Position numbers and translations under genes: made by a program
NCBI GenBank assembly: GCA_002386045.1
Contig: DGEQ01000140.1
Coordinates: forward strand, 1-6,765
DNA length: 6,765 bases
Source: Hungateiclostridiaceae bacterium UBA3922
Lineage (GTDB): Bacteria; Bacillota; Clostridia; Acetivibrionales; DTU013
Reading direction: 5' to 3'
The notes under the pieces: model-generated
Databases searched by the model: none
Told to the model about the DNA's origin: nothing
What the model saw: only the letters and a program-made list of their open reading frames with translations
In this document: positions 1 through 6,313 of the stretch, piece by piece
Position numbering within the stretch: position 1 is the first letter of the stretch
How the letters are laid out: every line of letters begins with the position of its first letter

Positions 1-1187
1 ACAGTGAATACAAGCAGGTAACGGATCTTTTGAGCCTTTATGATAAGTACCCTCGTGTTACTGTAAGGTACGTGGATCCCGACAGGAACCCGGGCATAAT
101 AAACCAGCTGGATCCCGAGGATACTCTGGACCTGGGGAAGAAGGACTTCGTCGTCAGGAGCACTGTCAACGGCGTCGAGAAGAAAAAGAAGCTCGAATAT
201 AACGACCTTTTTGAAGTGAAATTCAGCCTGTACACCACAGGTTCCAATGCGGAGCAGGGATTCACCGGCGCCATCAAGTATGTGACATCCGAGTACACGC
301 CGGTCGTCTACTTCACCGAGGGACACGACGAGTACGATGTGAACTACTACTACGCGAAACTGAAGTCATACCTGGAAAGGAACAATTTCCTCGTTAAAAC
401 GATAAACCTGATGACGGTCGACAAGATGCCTGATGATGCAGAACTGGTGATCATCGCATCCCCCAAGAAAGACTTTTCATACGCCGAGAGGGATGTCCTG
501 GACAACTACTTCTACAACGGCGGGAAAGCCATTTTCATGTTCGACTACCTGGAAAACGATCCCTCCTTCGACCAGCTTAACGACCTGCTGGGCAAGTTCA
601 ACCTTGCCATAAATTATGACAAGGTCAAAGAAACGGATGAAAGCAGGCACCTGGCCCAGGATCCGTACACGCTCGTGGTGGACGTGAAGTCGAACTCCAT
701 CGTACCCAGGGCTTTCAATACGCTCCTTAAAAACTCGAGGAGCCTGACCATCCTGAAGAACGTGAAAGATTATATAACCACGACCTCGCTGATCACCACG
801 AGTTCGACTGCCGTGGGCGAGATGGTCAATAAGTCCCGCGGCGAGGACCTGACAGGACCTCTTGACATTGCAGTGGCGGTGGAGTACAAGGGCGGACAGA
901 AACCTTCGAAAATAATCGCGATGGGCAATTCCACGTTTGTAAACGACAGCGCCATCCAGGTTTACGGCGCCTTTTACTCCACCAACGTCGAATTCTTCCT
1001 TCAGGCAATGAACTGGATGGTGGAGAGGAAGGACGACATCATAGTGCCCACCAAGAGCTATGACATGAACAGGTTCAACGTGACGCAGAGGCAGGCCAAC
1101 GTGATGTCGTGGATACTGGTGGCGGTGTTCCCGCTGCTGATACTTGGCACAGGTCTGAGGGTATATCTGAGGAGGCGTCATTTATGA
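1..1187 (+). CDS. GldG-family ABC transporter auxiliary protein (5' end outside window)
   Basis: This is the C-terminal 394 residues of a GldG-like protein (ABC_transp_aux family), the extracytoplasmic partner of an ABC-2 type exporter. The frame is open to the left edge (first full codon at base 3), so the real start lies upstream; a TTG at 30 is in frame but is not the start. Family marks seen from the left edge are YVDPDRNP near residues 23-30, VYFTEGHDE near 102-110, a stretch ending in YFYNGGKAIFMFD (near 169-181) that resembles a GATase-like fold, and IAMGNSTFVND near 305-315. One transmembrane helix lies near 368-388, followed by RRRHL, which predicts a C-terminus in the cytoplasm. Homologues usually sit beside an ABC ATPase, a permease and a DUF4340 protein; the last of these follows here with an ATGA overlap. 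The substrate is unknown. GldG is named from Bacteroidetes gliding, but Firmicute members are not tied to gliding. Confidence 0.88.
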   Translation, partial: SEYKQVTDLLSLYDKYPRVTVRYVDPDRNPGIINQLDPEDTLDLGKKDFVVRSTVNGVEKKKKLEYNDLFEVKFSLYTTGSNAEQGFTGAIKYVTSEYTPVVYFTEGHDEYDVNYYYAKLKSYLERNNFLVKTINLMTVDKMPDDAELVIIASPKKDFSYAERDVLDNYFYNGGKAIFMFDYLENDPSFDQLNDLLGKFNLAINYDKVKETDESRHLAQDPYTLVVDVKSNSIVPRAFNTLLKNSRSLTILKNVKDYITTTSLITTSSTAVGEMVNKSRGEDLTGPLDIAVAVEYKGGQKPSKIIAMGNSTFVNDSAIQVYGAFYSTNVEFFLQAMNWMVERKDDIIVPTKSYDMNRFNVTQRQANVMSWILVAVFPLLILGTGLRVYLRRRHL

Positions 1188-2587
1188 AATTTTACAGGAA
1201 TGCTATCATTCTCGTAGTCATAGTTGCGCTTCTTGCCGGAGCTTATGTCCTGGTCAGGAACATCAAAGCCAACCAGCCGGGGACTACGCAGACCAAGCAG
1301 TACGACAAACTGACCGACTACCTTTCGACCGACGTTGAGTCCGTGACGTTGAAAAACAAAAGCGGTACCTTCGTGATAGTCAAGAAGGACGAAGACTGGG
1401 CTCTGTCGGAACCTGCCGATATCAGGTACGATTCGTCGGTACTCAGCAGTATCGTCATCAACTCGGCTTCGATAGTGGCCGACAAGGTTATCGAGGAAGA
1501 CGCCCAGGACCTTTCGATATACGGCCTCGACGATCCGGCCATCGTCACGGTGAAGTCGAAGGACGGCACCAGCGTGACGCTGGAGATCGGCAACCAGACG
1601 CCCACCGGCGGAGGATACTATACGAAGCTGCAGGGAAATAACAAGGTATACATGATCAGCAAATATACCGGGGACAAGCTGCTTTCGGGCAAGAACGAGA
1701 TAAGGACGAAGCAGTTGTTCGACATGACGACGGACGATATAATGAAGTTCGGCCTGAACAGAAAAGGCGAGAATGTGTTCATATCTGAAAAGTCAGAGGA
1801 CAAATGGAATATGGTCACGCCTATAAAGGGCAGCATGAATGACTCGAGTTTCATCCCGATGCTGGAGGCTCTTGTCAATGCCAGGGCCACGGAATTCGTC
1901 GAGGAAAATCCCGATGACCTTTCCGTGTACGGGCTGGACAAACCGGCATATGAACTGATCTTCAGCACCGAGGCAACAGGCGAGGTCAAGCTCCAGATGG
2001 GCTTCGAACGCAGGGAAGACTATACGATCTATGCAAAGTTCGACGGGGAAGACGAGGTATTCGCCATAGACACGAACACATTTACGTTCCTCGACAAGCC
2101 GCTGAAGGAGATCGTCAACATCTTTGCCTACATCGTGAACATCCAGGATGTCGAGAAGATAGACCTGACGATGGACGGCAAGACTACGCACATGGAACTT
2201 GACGTATACCTGGATGAAGAAGGCAACATGGACAGCGACAAGGACAAGTTCTACGTAAACGGCATCGATGCCAGCGGCAAGGACGAAAACGGCAAGCAGC
2301 CGTTCAGGAAATTTTACCAGGCGCTGATCGGCGTCTGCATCGACGAGATAGACCTGGAAGGCGACCCGGCGGGCAAGCAGGCCGACATAACGATAGAATA
2401 CACGCTCAAGGACGGGAAGATGAAAGTGGAATATATCCCGAAAGACGAGCACTTCTACTACGTGGTTAGGAACGGCGAATATGCCGGCGTGCTGGTGAAG
2501 CAGAGAAACAAGGTCGAATTCGGCATCGAAGGGATGAAGCAGGCGTACGATACGATGATGGAATTCCTTGCCGATCAGCAGAAATAG
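1184..2587 (+). CDS. DUF4340 domain protein, membrane-anchored, tandem modules
   Basis: A 467-residue protein with a short basic N-terminus, one membrane helix (about residues 7-24) and a long acidic extracytoplasmic part. The DUF4340 module occurs at least twice. Each copy has a Trp followed by a Pro (W72, W208), a helical stretch, then DLS-I/V-YGLD-x-PA (109-119 and 245-255), a beta strand with GNQTP or GFERR, and a closing V-Y/F-x-I strand. Residues 375-440 look like a more divergent third copy. I chose the ATG at 1184, not the in-frame ATG at 1109, because AGGAGG (1170-1175) sits 8 nt upstream, the protein then begins with a proper membrane anchor, and it overlaps the preceding stop as ATGA. 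That overlap implies translational coupling to the GldG-like gene. The likely role is a periplasm-side subunit or accessory of the same ABC system; the exact function and substrate are unknown. Confidence 0.88.
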   Translation: MKFYRNAIILVVIVALLAGAYVLVRNIKANQPGTTQTKQYDKLTDYLSTDVESVTLKNKSGTFVIVKKDEDWALSEPADIRYDSSVLSSIVINSASIVADKVIEEDAQDLSIYGLDDPAIVTVKSKDGTSVTLEIGNQTPTGGGYYTKLQGNNKVYMISKYTGDKLLSGKNEIRTKQLFDMTTDDIMKFGLNRKGENVFISEKSEDKWNMVTPIKGSMNDSSFIPMLEALVNARATEFVEENPDDLSVYGLDKPAYELIFSTEATGEVKLQMGFERREDYTIYAKFDGEDEVFAIDTNTFTFLDKPLKEIVNIFAYIVNIQDVEKIDLTMDGKTTHMELDVYLDEEGNMDSDKDKFYVNGIDASGKDENGKQPFRKFYQALIGVCIDEIDLEGDPAGKQADITIEYTLKDGKMKVEYIPKDEHFYYVVRNGEYAGVLVKQRNKVEFGIEGMKQAYDTMMEFLADQQK

Positions 2588-2621
2588 CGTGACGGCTGAA
2601 ATCGAACAGTAATTTGGACTG

Positions 2622-2671
2622 CGGCTCCGACATAGAATGAACTGATACATTCTCTGATCGGAGCCGTTTTT
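2622..2671 (+). terminator. Intrinsic terminator ending the GldG/DUF4340 operon
   Basis: CGGCTCCGA (2622-2630) pairs perfectly with TCGGAGCCG (2658-2666). Inside, AGAATG (2634-2639) pairs with CATTCT (2648-2653) around an 8-nt loop. Five T residues follow at 2667-2671. The hairpin starts 34 bp after the DUF4340 stop, as expected for an operon end. Its U-tract directly abuts the ATG of the next gene, so it could also act as a leader attenuator for that gene. Confidence 0.85.
2660..2663 (+). promoter_or_regulatory. SD-like GGAG buried in terminator stem
   Basis: GGAG lies 8 nt before the ATG at 2672 and is the only SD-like sequence at a usable distance. It is part of the 3' arm of the 9-bp terminator stem, so ribosome access would require the hairpin to be open. 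Confidence 0.45.
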
Positions 2672-3784
2672 ATGAATGAGGAGCGCAGGAACATCTTCAG
2701 GGTAGCAGGCATATACGCCGCGAGCATAACGGGTGCGGGGTTCGCGTCGGGACAGGAGATCCTGCAGTTTTTCTCCATATACAGGGCAGGGGGCTTCTAT
2801 GGCATACTGCTTGCAGGGATCCTGTTCAGCGTCCTGGGCTGTACCGTCCTCACGAGGGTGTACCGCGAGCGTATAAGGAATTACGAGGAATTCATACTGC
2901 CCGTCTTCGGCTGGCGGATCGGCTGGCTCATCGAGACAGCCGCGACGGTTTTCATCTTCTGCATGTACAGCATAATGACGGCAGGCGCGGGGGACATACT
3001 TGCGCAACTGACAGGGATACCTTCCCGCATCGCCGTTTTCATAATGGGTGCTATCGGCGCTTTCCTGGTAATGACGGATATCAGGGGCATCACGGTGCTG
3101 AGTTCGGCGCTCACGCCTGTGCTGATCGCAGGCATCATCATTACCGGTCTGTACGTGATCATATTGAAAGACAGCCCGGCATTCAGCGTCTCAGGATATG
3201 TTTCGCGGATCACGGACAACTGGCTTTTCTCATCGCTCCTGTATGTAAGTTACAACAGCATACTTGCTGTTATGGTGCTGTGCAGCGTACAGCCGTACCT
3301 GAAAACACGCAGGACAGCCGTGGCGGCGGGCATCCTCGGAGGGGCGGCGCTGACCCTGGCCGCACTCGTGATCAACGCGGTGATTTTCCTGTTCTATCCT
3401 TCGGCCGCGGACAGGGAAATACCGATCATAGATATCCTCCAGCGTATCAGCTTATCGGCCGGAAAACTCTACAGCGTGCTGCTGTGGCTTGCCATGCTGG
3501 TATCTGCCGTGACCTCGGGTTTCTGCTTTGCAGACAGGATATACAGCCTGTTCAGGCTCGACAAAAGCATAACGGCAATGGTGCTGTGCATCTTTGCGGC
3601 CCCCCTTTCGACACTTGGCTTTTCAAGGCTCATATCGGTCATTTATCCCGCTTATGGCTGGCTTGGCCTGTTCATGCTGATCGTCATACTGATTACAGGC
3701 CTGAAAAAACCGTTGCCGGTATCCGGACGCAGCCGGCGGGATGAGCGCGGGAAGATCCCGAAAGCCGGCGCTGAACAAAGCTGA
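2672..3784 (+). CDS. YkvI-family (COG3949) membrane protein, LeuT-fold transporter-like
   Basis: A 370-residue, very hydrophobic protein with about ten membrane helices (roughly 8-25, 40-62, 84-104, 118-134, 139-163, 184-205, 215-241, 265-285, 300-315, 325-343) and a basic cytoplasmic tail. The first helix carries GAGFASGQE (21-29), the hallmark of the YkvI family, distant relatives of the amino acid-polyamine-cation/LeuT-fold transporters, where the glycine-rich break in helix 1 usually forms the substrate site. The substrate is not known for this family. The start fits because homologues have only a short polar N-terminus before this helix. The gene stands alone, between a terminator that abuts its ATG and a promoter-like region after its stop. 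Its ribosome site lies in the terminator hairpin, so expression may be low or conditional. No separate promoter was convincing in 2588-2671. Confidence 0.85.
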   Translation: MNEERRNIFRVAGIYAASITGAGFASGQEILQFFSIYRAGGFYGILLAGILFSVLGCTVLTRVYRERIRNYEEFILPVFGWRIGWLIETAATVFIFCMYSIMTAGAGDILAQLTGIPSRIAVFIMGAIGAFLVMTDIRGITVLSSALTPVLIAGIIITGLYVIILKDSPAFSVSGYVSRITDNWLFSSLLYVSYNSILAVMVLCSVQPYLKTRRTAVAAGILGGAALTLAALVINAVIFLFYPSAADREIPIIDILQRISLSAGKLYSVLLWLAMLVSAVTSGFCFADRIYSLFRLDKSITAMVLCIFAAPLSTLGFSRLISVIYPAYGWLGLFMLIVILITGLKKPLPVSGRSRRDERGKIPKAGAEQS

Positions 3785-3801
3785 GCTGCAGCCGGTTTCT
3801 C

Positions 3802-3830
3802 TTTCAACGGCCGGGTTATTATGGTAAAAT
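3802..3830 (+). promoter_or_regulatory. Candidate sigma-A promoter for the DUF5711-like gene
   Basis: An extended -10 element, TGG followed by TAAAAT (3825-3830), has a weak -35 candidate TTTCAA (3802-3807) 17 bp upstream. It lies in the gap between the YkvI stop and the TTG start at 3874, predicting a start of transcription near 3837. The good extended -10 offsets the poor -35; this is a consensus match read by eye. Confidence 0.45.
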
Positions 3831-3862
3831 GATTTGTGACGAACCATACGGAAGATAAAACT

Positions 3863-3871
3863 GAGGTGGTC
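3863..3871 (+). promoter_or_regulatory. Strong SD site supporting a TTG start
   Basis: GAGGTGGTC matches 8 of 9 bases of the 16S anti-SD complement GAGGTGATC. Its GAGG core ends 7 nt before the TTG at 3874, which supports that rare start codon. Confidence 0.75.
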
Positions 3872-3873
3872 TT

Positions 3874-5040
3874 TTGAAACATATCCCAGGAAAGGACGGA
3901 CCGACACCCGGAGAACGCGCGGCCGGCATCATCACGGCACTGATGCTGTTCCTGTGTATTGCCATGGTTGCAGTTTTCAGCTACCGCCGAAGCATCGATC
4001 CTTCGATCGATCCCAGGGATACGGTGATGAAGCTTGCCGGCCTGGGAGAGAAGGAAGCAAAGACTGCCGAAGTGTTGCGTTCCTTCGTGTTCGACATCAT
4101 GGAAAAACCCCGTTTCACGCTTTACAGGGGCAACATCGTGAAGTCCAGCAGGAGCGGGATATTGCTTCTGGATAAGACGGGCGCGATCGTTCGGTCGGAA
4201 AGCATCGGGTTCGACGATCCGATAGCCAGGACAAACGGATCGAGGCTTCTCGTCGTCAATGCCGGTTCGACGGAAATATGTGTCATGGACGGTGACTCGA
4301 TCCGCTGGCAGGACAGGACCGACACCGCCATCCTGAATGCGGATATAAGCGATGACGGGTACGTGACAGTCGTCACGGAAGCAAAAAGGGACAACAACGT
4401 GGTCAGGGTGTACGAACCGCACGGCGTGGAACTTTTCCGCAAGATAATTGCCGTGGATTTCGCTGTCTCCGCTGCCATATCGCCGTCAGGGAAACGCCTT
4501 GTGCTGTCATCTGTGGCAACAGGAGCGGTCGGCCCGTTTTCGCGGTATAAGTTTTACGACATGGAAGGCACGGAACTAACAGAGGTATCATTCGATTCGC
4601 CCGGTGATCTCCTGCCCCTATTCTGGTTCAACAGGGACGACAGCATATTCGCCGTCGGCGACAGCGCTGCCGCATACATAGGCCCCGACGGGGAGATCGG
4701 ATGGAAGGAGCAGTTCAGGAGCGTTGCGGGAGCCGCGCCTGCCGGAGACGGCCGGCTCGCTGTGGCTGCGTACGTGGATGAGGGAGCTGTCCTGAATGTA
4801 TACACTGCCGGCGGCGAAAAGGAATTTTCCGTGAAGCTGCAGGGCAGCCCGAAAGGGCTGGATGCAGCAAAAGGCGTGGTCGCCGTTTACACCGAGGATA
4901 CGGTTTACTTTTATGATAGCCGCGGGACAAACACACACATCCACAACGCTGACGGGGAAATACTCGAAGTGCGACTCTTTGACAAAAGGCAGGCAGTCGT
5001 GGTCACCGAGGGCGAGATCACGATCGTTGGCACAGATTGA
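3874..5040 (+). CDS. Membrane-anchored beta-propeller-like protein, probable DUF5711
   Basis: A 388-residue protein starting at TTG, supported by the strong SD and by the absence of any ATG before the membrane segment. A short cytoplasmic N-terminus is followed by one helix (about 17-36) and then an extracytoplasmic domain. From about residue 80 to the end the sequence is a series of beta-strand blocks in WD40/PQQ-like style, such as SGILLLDKTGAIV, ISDDGYVTVVTEA, ISPSGKRLVLSS, YIGPDGEIGWKE and VAVYTEDTVYFYDSRG. These suggest a seven- or eight-bladed propeller used for binding, with no visible catalytic motif. I recall DUF5711 proteins from Clostridia with this layout, often near CvpA, which follows here after a terminator. 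The family name is from memory and the function is unknown. SIDPSIDP (40-47) is a small internal repeat next to the membrane. Confidence 0.75.
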   Translation: MKHIPGKDGPTPGERAAGIITALMLFLCIAMVAVFSYRRSIDPSIDPRDTVMKLAGLGEKEAKTAEVLRSFVFDIMEKPRFTLYRGNIVKSSRSGILLLDKTGAIVRSESIGFDDPIARTNGSRLLVVNAGSTEICVMDGDSIRWQDRTDTAILNADISDDGYVTVVTEAKRDNNVVRVYEPHGVELFRKIIAVDFAVSAAISPSGKRLVLSSVATGAVGPFSRYKFYDMEGTELTEVSFDSPGDLLPLFWFNRDDSIFAVGDSAAAYIGPDGEIGWKEQFRSVAGAAPAGDGRLAVAAYVDEGAVLNVYTAGGEKEFSVKLQGSPKGLDAAKGVVAVYTEDTVYFYDSRGTNTHIHNADGEILEVRLFDKRQAVVVTEGEITIVGTD

Positions 5041-5045
5041 GACTC

Positions 5046-5070
5046 CAGGAGGTACGGGGACGTTCTCCTG
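5046..5070. repeat. Short hairpin, possible REP-like element
   Basis: CAGGAG (5046-5051) pairs with CTCCTG (5065-5070). Inside, ACG (5054-5056) pairs with CGT (5061-5063) closing a GGGA tetraloop. It sits between the DUF5711-like stop and the terminator and has no U-tract of its own. The GGGGACGTTCTC core resembles dispersed palindromic repeats I recall from Clostridia genomes; that link is tentative. Confidence 0.4.
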
Positions 5071-5087
5071 TTATGGACCCGGAAGAT

Positions 5088-5114
5088 GTCCTCCCGGGCA
5101 CGAGGGCTTTTTTT
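5088..5114 (+). terminator. Intrinsic terminator after the DUF5711-like gene
   Basis: GTCCTC (5088-5093) pairs with GAGGGC (5102-5107), including one U-G pair, around an 8-nt loop, and is followed immediately by seven T residues (5108-5114). It lies 47 bp after the stop at 5040. Only 41 bp separate it from the CvpA start, so the cvpA-like gene probably depends on read-through or on a promoter I could not identify. Confidence 0.75.
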
Positions 5115-5140
5115 CGCACATTTGAGGACAAATGAAACTG

Positions 5141-5148
5141 AAAGGCGG
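5141..5148 (+). promoter_or_regulatory. SD site choosing the CvpA start
   Basis: AAAGGCGG differs by one base from AAAGGAGG and ends 7 nt before the ATG at 5156. The upstream in-frame ATG at 5132 has only GAGGA at 5124-5128, about 3 nt away, which is too close. Confidence 0.65.
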
Positions 5149-5155
5149 TTTACAC

Positions 5156-5866
5156 ATGAACTGGAGCGACTTTGCCGTAATAGGCATCATTGGCGTGTTT
5201 GCAGTCGTCGGGCTTTTCAAGGGCCTCATAATGTCGGTCTACAGGCTGGTTTCGTATGTGCTGTGCCTTTTCCTCTCTGTCAGGCTTTCGCCCGTGCTGG
5301 CGCGCCTCCTTCAAAACTCGCCTGTGTACGAGGTCATAAAGCGGGCCATCGTGAACAACCTGGAAGCATGGAGCCGAAATGCCCTGACAGCGCCGCAGGC
5401 TGTGGAAGCCGCGGCCAAAGGCGCAGAGCAGGTGGTCGGGGCGATGCCGATGCCCGATATCCTGAGATCGAACGTACTGAGGAACCTGCCGGCGCCGTCC
5501 GAGATACTCGACATAAACAGCGTGCTGGATGCCGTGGGGAATGAACTTGCAGGCATGATCATCTCGGTGCTGAGCCTCGTTGCCGTTTTCTTTGTCCTGA
5601 GGCTGGTGTTCGCGCTGATAGGAAGGCTCCTGAACGGCATAGCCAGGCTGCCGGTGCTCAGGCAGGTAAACAAGATCGGAGGCCTGGTATTCGGGGCGGC
5701 GCAGGGGATACTCGCGGTGTACATACTGTTTGCCGTGCTGATGCTGTTCCATTCGAACCCGGGTTTTGCGCCGTTATTTGGCGGGATAGAGTCATCAAAG
5801 ATCGCATCGGTATTTTACACGAACAATATAATAATCAATTTCCTGTTCCCTCCCGTTTCGGCGTAG
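5156..5866 (+). CDS. CvpA family membrane protein
   Basis: A 236-residue integral membrane protein of the CvpA family (named for colicin V production). It begins MNWSDFAVIGIIGVF, the usual CvpA opening, then FKGLI (21-25), matching the conserved G-x-x-KG turn after the first helix. Helices are near 4-24, 28-44, 131-158 and 176-198. VNKIGGLVFGAAQGIL (171-186) is the second family signature. The roughly 85-residue segment between helices 2 and 3, rich in Ala and Pro, is longer than in the short proteobacterial CvpA of about 160 residues and is common in Firmicute versions. Starting at 5156 instead of the in-frame ATG at 5132 avoids an atypical 8-residue extension and uses the better SD. Its general role is uncertain; it has been linked to envelope integrity and secretion. 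The AT-rich 3' end (residues 222-229) differs from the rest of the gene. Confidence 0.87.
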   Translation: MNWSDFAVIGIIGVFAVVGLFKGLIMSVYRLVSYVLCLFLSVRLSPVLARLLQNSPVYEVIKRAIVNNLEAWSRNALTAPQAVEAAAKGAEQVVGAMPMPDILRSNVLRNLPAPSEILDINSVLDAVGNELAGMIISVLSLVAVFFVLRLVFALIGRLLNGIARLPVLRQVNKIGGLVFGAAQGILAVYILFAVLMLFHSNPGFAPLFGGIESSKIASVFYTNNIIINFLFPPVSA

Positions 5867-5879
5867 GCAGCGGCTGGAA

Positions 5880-6014
5880 CTGCAGGCGGCCGTATGGAGA
5901 CAGGAGAGCTGTGTCCGGCGTACGACCGGCGGGCCATATATGGACAGGAGCGCTGTGCAAGGCGTGCAGCCTGCAGGCTATATAGATACAGGAGCGCCAG
6001 GTTCGGTGTACAAC
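5880..6014. repeat. Three imperfect tandem repeats of about 44 bp
   Basis: Units lie at 5880-5926 (47 bp), 5927-5970 (44 bp) and 5971-6014 (44 bp), and the start of a fourth (CTGCAA) begins at 6015. All share ACAGGAG followed by a GC-rich tail, and a TATA-like dyad near the front: CCGTATGG (5890-5897), CCATATATGG (5934-5943) and CTATATAG (5978-5985). The unit length is not a multiple of three, which argues against a coding repeat. In the tails of units 2 and 3 short hairpins are possible (GCTGTGC with GTGCAGC; CAGGTT with AACCTG). The block begins 14 bp after the CvpA stop. Confidence 0.7.
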
Positions 6015-6091
6015 CTGCAACTCATGTGTTAACGTATATTGTGACGCAGGCTGCGAAAAATGAACGCTTCTGACCTTTTTGTACTCATTTA

Positions 6092-6121
6092 TGGACATTT
6101 TATGGGCAGACGTAGTAAAAT
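6092..6121 (+). promoter_or_regulatory. Candidate sigma-A promoter for ilvD
   Basis: TGGACA (6092-6097, 5 of 6 matches to TTGACA) and TAAAAT (6116-6121, 5 of 6 matches to TATAAT) are separated by 18 bp. The predicted start of transcription is near 6128, giving a leader of about 220 nt before ilvD. Confidence 0.55.
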
Positions 6122-6130
6122 ATCTGTATT

Positions 6131-6162
6131 AAACAGCCGGGACAGAGCATTCCGGCTGTTTT
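6131..6162 (+). promoter_or_regulatory. Strong hairpin at the predicted leader 5' end
   Basis: AAACAGCCGG (6131-6140) pairs perfectly with CCGGCTGTTT (6152-6161) around an 11-nt loop; the T run on the + strand is 4 bases. It can be read as a modest terminator for transcripts coming from CvpA, or as a 5'-end stabilising or regulatory stem of the ilvD leader if the promoter at 6092-6121 is real. Confidence 0.6.
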
Positions 6163-6236
6163 GATAAAGGTTCGGACATCCGGACAGTTGATGGATTTTT
6201 CGGCAGCTTTTTGCGATAATTTGATAAAGGTTTGGA
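6160..6236. repeat. Pair of 17-bp direct repeats, 60 bp apart
   Basis: TTTGATAAAGGTTCGGA (6160-6176) recurs as TTTGATAAAGGTTTGGA (6220-6236), one mismatch, exactly 60 bp apart. Each copy is followed by a small dyad (CGGA-CA-TCCG at 6173-6182; TTGAT with ATCAA at 6221-6240). The sequence after each copy is not conserved. Confidence 0.75.
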
Positions 6237-6267
6237 TCAACAAGGGTCCAACCGGTTTCAATAAATG

Positions 6268-6313
6268 GTCTGCCATACCGGGAAGGTTCTTCCCGGCAGG
6301 TGGACGACTTTTT
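6268..6313 (+). terminator. Terminator-like hairpin in the ilvD leader (candidate attenuator)
   Basis: CCGGGAAG (6278-6285) pairs perfectly with CTTCCCGG (6289-6296) across a 3-nt loop. Below it GTCTGCC (6268-6274) pairs with GGTGGAC (6299-6305), with two G-U pairs. Five T residues follow at 6309-6313 after a 3-nt gap, a little further than usual. The 3' strand GGTGGAC could instead pair with GTCCAACC (6246-6253, one bulged A), which would break the lower stem, an attenuator-like arrangement. The position 37 bp before ilvD fits control of branched-chain amino acid synthesis. The controlling signal is not visible. Confidence 0.5.

Noticed and set aside
477..1181. Minus-strand frame of 234 codons
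   Set aside because: It lies fully antisense to the GldG-family gene, has a low-complexity His/Arg/Val composition, and no recognisable domain.
1793..3007. Long open frame of 404 codons on the minus strand
   Set aside because: It runs antisense through most of the DUF4340 gene, the terminator and the start of the YkvI-type gene, all well supported. Its translation is His/Arg/Val-rich without any family feature, typical of a shadow frame caused by codon bias.
3280..3744. Second + strand frame of 154 codons inside the YkvI-type gene
   Set aside because: It is out of frame with a gene that shows clear membrane helices and family motif; its translation is Arg/Gly/His-rich without any motif.
3791..3813. 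Terminator after the YkvI-type gene
   Set aside because: GCCG-G-TT can pair with AACGGC around a short loop, but the stem has a bulge and no T run follows. It also overlaps the candidate promoter of the next gene.
5132..5155. Earlier start for the CvpA protein (MKLKGGLH extension)
   Set aside because: Its SD is too close to the ATG, and CvpA proteins normally begin at the MNW-type sequence, which has a well-placed SD.
5894..6073. Small + strand frame of 59 codons starting METGEL in the repeat block
   Set aside because: There is no SD site, the composition is Arg/Cys/Ala-rich, and the 44-bp repeats fall in different frames, so it is not a coding repeat.
6242..6255. T-box riboswitch core before ilvD
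   Set aside because: The stretch AAGGGTCCAACCGG resembles the T-box consensus AGGGTGGNACCGCG, but the essential TGGN is replaced by TCCA, and I could not find a stem I with a specifier loop. A covariance search would settle it.
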